From an uncultured Lachnospiraceae bacterium (GTDB lineage Bacteria; Bacillota; Clostridia; Lachnospirales; Lachnospiraceae): a DNA stretch of 64,000 nucleotides. The stretch spans positions 285,178 through 349,177 of the forward strand of contig CAJTQI010000003.1 of NCBI GenBank assembly GCA_910578645.1, written 5' to 3'. Shown here one piece after another: positions 61,410 to 64,000 of this stretch (within the stretch, counting starts at the first letter, position 1; every line of letters starts with the position of its first letter). The position numbers and the translations under genes were made by a program. Under the pieces are notes generated by a model. It searched no databases. It was given only the letters and a program-made list of their open reading frames with translations, and was not told where the DNA came from.

Positions 61410-61468
61410 TTGACAATTCCCGGTGCAACGTGTATCTTATAATCATAAATCACGTTACACCGGGAATT
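61410..61468 (+). promoter_or_regulatory. Early promoter and palindromic operator of the prophage
   Basis: TTGACA (61,410-61,415) with a TATCTT -10 at 17 bases (TATAAT lies 5 bases further). AATTCCCGGTGCAACGTG (61,415-61,432) is the near-perfect inverse (17 of 18) of CACGTTACACCGGGAATT (61,451-61,468). Half-sites CGGTACAA occur at about 61,335 and 61,389. These are likely repressor operators. Confidence 0.7.
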
Positions 61469-61496
61469 TATATAATTTTGAAAGGAGAACAAGACC

Positions 61497-61826
61497 ATGA
61501 AAAAAACAATAGCTATACCAGTAACGGCAATAGAAACAAGAGAAATCCGCTATATTAAGGCGGCGGAAGATGCAATACAGGCATTGCGTCGGCTTGTATC
61601 AGAAATGGATATGGAGGGAAGCGGAAGGACGTTAATTGCAAATGAAAAGACATTGTTGACAGAGGAAAAGACAGCACTGTTTCAGGTTCGTAAAACCATT
61701 GATACGGATTTAATCAAAGAGCCGTTAGAAAATGCGGAGAAATTAGTAAAACAACTGCATGAGGAAATAAGCAAGTTAGAAATGGCAATAGTAACAGAAT
61801 TGACAAAGGAAAAGCCGCAGGAATGA
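61497..61826 (+). CDS. Early phage protein of unknown function
   Basis: The 109-residue helical, charged protein starts MKKTIAIPVTAIETREIRYI and has a probable coiled coil in its second half (LENAEKLVKQLHEEISKLEM). GAAAGGAG precedes ATG 61,497. It is the first gene under the operator-controlled promoter. The stop lies in the loop of a GCCGCAG/CTGCGGC hairpin (61,814-61,834), possibly a terminator. Confidence 0.65.
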   Translation: MKKTIAIPVTAIETREIRYIKAAEDAIQALRRLVSEMDMEGSGRTLIANEKTLLTEEKTALFQVRKTIDTDLIKEPLENAEKLVKQLHEEISKLEMAIVTELTKEKPQE

Positions 61827-61840
61827 TCTGCGGCAGTTCC

Positions 61841-62065
61841 CTAATTTTTCAAAAGTTTAGTTGGATCAATGACAGGACGGGATAACAGTTCAGGATAATT
61901 CGGACACACTTTGACTTGTGTTTCATAGATGGCAGTCTGTAAACACTCATAAAGCCGAATAGTATCTTCATTTTCCCAATTTCCTGCATTATGCGTTTCC
62001 ACTTCTGCCATAAGGTTAGCGGAAAGCAAAGAAAGCATCCGGGCAATACCAGAATTGTCAGCCAT
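61841..62065 (-). CDS. Small phage protein, 74 aa
   Basis: AAAGGGGGTG precedes ATG 62,065. The product reads MADNSGIARMLSLLSANLMA, then ENEDTIRLYECLQTAIYETQ. Helical, no motif. It runs against the early genes, between two plus-strand genes. Confidence 0.6.
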   Translation of the reverse strand: MADNSGIARMLSLLSANLMAEVETHNAGNWENEDTIRLYECLQTAIYETQVKVCPNYPELLSRPVIDPTKLLKN

Positions 62066-62147
62066 GATTTACACCCCCTTTCTTGAAAAATAGTACCACG
62101 AGGGGAAGAAAACAGCAATATAAACCACAAGGAAAGGAGAAGTCACA

Positions 62148-62387
62148 ATGTATAAGAATTTGTTAGAAATCTTAAACAAGAAAAAAATCACAATGAAAGC
62201 CTATGCTGAATTTTTGGGAGTGTCAGAAAAGACAGTACAGAACAAAGTATATGGTCGGACTGAATTCACATTAAGCGAAGCGACGAAAACGTGTTCATTT
62301 ATCGCGCCTGAATACAAACTCGACTTTATATTCGAGAAGGAAGAGACGGCAGCGGAAGCGGGCGCGTTGGCGGCGGCTACGGCATAG
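62148..62387 (+). CDS. Small HTH DNA-binding protein (Cro/excisionase-like)
   Basis: The 79-residue protein contains ILNKKKITMKAYAEFLGVSE and KTVQNKVYGRTEFTLSEATK, an XRE-type HTH, and an Ala-rich tail. GAAAGGAGAAG precedes ATG 62,148. Similar short phage proteins with this HTH act as Cro-type regulators. Confidence 0.7.
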   Translation: MYKNLLEILNKKKITMKAYAEFLGVSEKTVQNKVYGRTEFTLSEATKTCSFIAPEYKLDFIFEKEETAAEAGALAAATA

Positions 62388-62402
62388 AAAGGGGTTCAGG
62401 CT

Positions 62403-62576
62403 ATGAAAAGAGTAGTTCATTACAAAACATCAAAAAAGACAGTAATTAACATTATGGCGTCCGGGTTGACAAGGGACGAGATCGGACAGATCGAAGAACT
62501 GATCCGGAGTATGGCAAGAAAAAGAAGCCACGGAAAACGCCCGCAGCTTCTTTATGATCTGGTTTTTAATGATTAG
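62403..62576 (+). CDS. Small basic protein, 57 aa
   Basis: GAAAGGGG lies before ATG 62,403. The peptide reads MKRVVHYKTSKKTVINIMAS, GLTRDEIGQIEELIRSMARK and ends PQLLYDLVFND; probably two helices and basic. Its last four bases overlap the end of the convergent gene. Confidence 0.6.
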   Translation: MKRVVHYKTSKKTVINIMASGLTRDEIGQIEELIRSMARKRSHGKRPQLLYDLVFND

Positions 62577-62788
62577 TCAAAATCTGGAACGTGTTCAATT
62601 TCTTCATAGTCTGTACGGAAATCAGGCATTGAGGACTTGAAGCCGGACGCGGAAAGGGCGGCGGGGATAATTTCGCCTTCGTCATCGTCGGGATCAAGAA
62701 TTGATAATTGAACGTATTCCATGCCGTCCGCTTCTAATTCTTTGGCAAGTTTAAGCAGAGCGGAAACGGGTACAACAATATTTTCCAT
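62573..62788 (-). CDS. Small acidic phage protein, 71 aa
   Basis: Start ATG 62,788 follows GAAAGGCGG. The product starts MENIVVPVSALLKLAKELEA and is acidic (LDPDDDEGE). No family recognised. Confidence 0.6.
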   Translation of the reverse strand: MENIVVPVSALLKLAKELEADGMEYVQLSILDPDDDEGEIIPAALSASGFKSSMPDFRTDYEEIEHVPDFD

Positions 62789-62861
62789 GAACAATACCGC
62801 CTTTCATTTTCTTTTCATCATATCACAAGGGCGGCAGCAGGACAAGAAGGAGGATCAAACC

Positions 62862-63371
62862 ATGATGAAGCCGAATGATTTTTGTGTAAATGATGTGAAT
62901 TTCCGTTGTGTATGGGGGAGCCGGACAACGTGGGACGCGCTGAACGAAATTCAGAAAGAACGAAAGGAAAAGATCGTTTTTCACGGAACGGTCGAGGAAC
63001 GGGGCGAAGGTTCCCGGTACGCGTTCTTCCGGGATGACGAACAGGGAATAAATTATCTGATTCCGATTCAGGAAAGCGGGCAGCAGACGCAAGAAAACGA
63101 GATTTTCAAGTCCGCCGTCCATTGGTGGGGCAAGGAAGCACAAACGGACATGATGATCGAGGAAATGGCAGAACTGACAAAGGCTATTCTGAATGAACGC
63201 CGAGGACGGGATCACAATATTGCCGAGGAAATGGCAGACGTCCGGATCATGCTTGCACAAATGGAAATCATATTCCAGAACGCCGGGGAAGTAGAACAGA
63301 GATTCAGGGAAAAGATCGCGCGGTTAGATCAGAGACTGCAGGAAAGACGGGGAGGGGCGGCGCATGAATAA
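62862..63371 (+). CDS. MazG-like nucleotide pyrophosphohydrolase domain protein
   Basis: About 169 residues from ATG 62,862, preceded by AAGGAGGATCAAACC. The N-terminal half (MMKPNDFCVNDVNFRCVWGS) is phage-specific. The second half has the MazG-type metal-binding pattern MMIEEMAELTKAILNERRG and HNIAEEMADVRIMLAQMEII (ExxE...ExxD). Phage MazG-like enzymes cleave NTPs or alarmones. Overlaps the next gene by 8 bases. Confidence 0.78.
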   Translation: MMKPNDFCVNDVNFRCVWGSRTTWDALNEIQKERKEKIVFHGTVEERGEGSRYAFFRDDEQGINYLIPIQESGQQTQENEIFKSAVHWWGKEAQTDMMIEEMAELTKAILNERRGRDHNIAEEMADVRIMLAQMEIIFQNAGEVEQRFREKIARLDQRLQERRGGAAHE

Positions 63372-63561
63372 AGAAAAGGACGTCCGGATCTGTCCGGTAT
63401 GCGAAAGAAAAGTCGAACGGTCGGAAATGAATTTCACAAAGGATTGTCACGGGATCCCGTTCCGGCTTGTGTGTTGGGAATGTTACTTGAAACTTATGGA
63501 AAAAGGTTACGACGGGGAATATTACGACGAATCAGACGAACAGATCGAAGATGATTATTAA
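63364..63561 (+). CDS. Small zinc-finger phage protein, 65 aa
   Basis: It has two CxxC-type pairs: ICPVCERKVERSE and LVCWECYLKLMEKGY, with an acidic tail. Probably a structural zinc site. Translationally coupled to the MazG-like gene. Confidence 0.7.
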   Translation: MNKEKDVRICPVCERKVERSEMNFTKDCHGIPFRLVCWECYLKLMEKGYDGEYYDESDEQIEDDY

Positions 63562-63573
63562 AAGGCGGGGAAC

Positions 63574-63825
63574 ATGAGCGAACAGGGGAACGGAAAGCCG
63601 TTAGAAATCGGAATATCAGTCGATCGGGCGACGGCAGAGGAAGCCCTGCGGATCCTGAACTGGTATTTTGACGAACGCCCGGATCAATATCTGATCCAGA
63701 AGCCGCGAACGGTCTATGACAGCGAGGGGAACGCCCGGACGACAGTTCGATATCTGATAAAGCAAAGAGAACAGGCAGAAAGCGAGGAATCAAACCATGA
63801 TAAACAAGGCACTATTCAGCAGTAA
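63574..63825 (+). CDS. Phage protein of unknown function, 83 aa
   Basis: The product contains IGISVDRATAEEALRILNWY, FDERPDQYLIQKPRTVYDSE and a polar tail. AAAAGGCGGGG precedes ATG 63,574. No family recognised. Overlaps the methyltransferase start by 29 bases. Confidence 0.6.
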   Translation: MSEQGNGKPLEIGISVDRATAEEALRILNWYFDERPDQYLIQKPRTVYDSEGNARTTVRYLIKQREQAESEESNHDKQGTIQQ

Positions 63826-64000
63826 AACGGATCAGTGGGCGACGCCGCAGGACTTTTTCGCAGAACTGGATCAGGAATTTCATTTCGATCTGGATCCATG
63901 CGCGGACGAATCAAACCACAAGACGCCGGAATATTTCACGAAAGAGCAGGACGGACTTCTTCAGGATTGGAGCGGGCGGCGCGTGTTCTGCAATCCGCCG
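63797..64000 (+). CDS. Phage DNA N-6-adenine methyltransferase (Dam), 3' partial
   Basis: From ATG 63,797 the frame reads SSKTDQWATPQDFFAELDQE, FHFDLDPCADESNHKTPEYF, QDWSGRRVFCNPP and is cut by the window end. The WATP, LDPCA and CNPP(Y) motifs are those of the phage Dam family; NPPY is the catalytic motif. It likely methylates adenine in phage DNA to avoid restriction or to mark replication. Confidence 0.88.
   Translation, partial: MINKALFSSKTDQWATPQDFFAELDQEFHFDLDPCADESNHKTPEYFTKEQDGLLQDWSGRRVFCNPP

Larger units (their letters stand above)
58830..64000. mobile_element. Prophage (or phage-like element), left end
   Basis: From the miaB junction rightward: large serine recombinase, XRE repressor, divergent early promoter with palindromic operator, small early genes, MazG-like protein and phage adenine methyltransferase. 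Many genes are short and closely packed, and codon use (CCGG/GACG-rich) differs from the core. Structural genes are not in the window, so an ICE-type element is not fully excluded. Confidence 0.8.

Noticed and set aside
1..64000. CRISPR array or rRNA/tRNA genes
   Set aside because: No regularly spaced repeats, rRNA segments or tRNA cloverleaves were seen on either strand.

Overview
The window reads as a chromosome segment of an anaerobic, spore-forming Firmicute, most likely a gut Lachnospiraceae-type clostridium. The signs are a CotJ spore-coat operon, a GerW/YtfJ sporulation protein, a monomeric [FeFe] hydrogenase, a zinc-type L28 protein, strong AGGAGG ribosome sites and the typical clostridial pairs Asp23-FakA, RuvA-RuvB and FtsW-PBP. 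The species assignment is inference.

Layout. (1) 1 to about 19,830: right part of an integrative conjugative element (ICE). It carries exported or membrane-anchored surface proteins (Ig-like, DUF4366/CD1107-like, a collagen-like fibre protein, a His/Cys-rich protein), a TopB-type topoisomerase, a pentapeptide/DUF5710-like protein, MobC and a MobP-type relaxase, a PD-(D/E)XK nuclease, two tiny holin-like toxin genes each facing a convergent antisense RNA, regulators, a probable ~500-nt structured RNA and a large serine recombinase. The recombinase lies at the junction with a cotJC gene that the element has cut; the left end is outside the window. (2) 19,830 to 58,820: ordinary core chromosome. 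In order: cotJC'-B-A, a Gld-type ABC exporter, [FeFe] hydrogenase, gltX, a UvrD-like helicase, a GH13 protein lacking catalytic residues, trpS, a histidine phosphatase, hflK-hflC, a TPR/DUF4037 pair, NusG-II and Gx transporter, ruvA-ruvB, zapA, a U32 peptidase, ftsW-like and PBP, Nudix, DUF2953-ytfJ, rpmB, asp23-fakA, recG and degV. (3) 58,820 to 64,000: left end of a prophage inserted in miaB. It has a large serine recombinase next to the junction, an XRE repressor with a long palindromic operator, small early genes, a MazG-like protein and the start of a phage adenine methyltransferase.

Main points of interest. The relaxase 3' region (11,923-12,122) holds six hairpins bracketed by two copies of one module whose stems differ by compensatory changes. 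Two separate toxin/antisense loci share one design: convergent RNAs with related 5' ends, a sequestered ribosome site and a shared terminator region. A DUF4366 gene needs a -1 shift at a canonical slippery heptamer to reach a stop that overlaps the next start. Two serine-recombinase elements interrupt cotJC and miaB, which raises the possibility of excision-dependent gene restoration. All calls come from reading the sequence; no database search was run.
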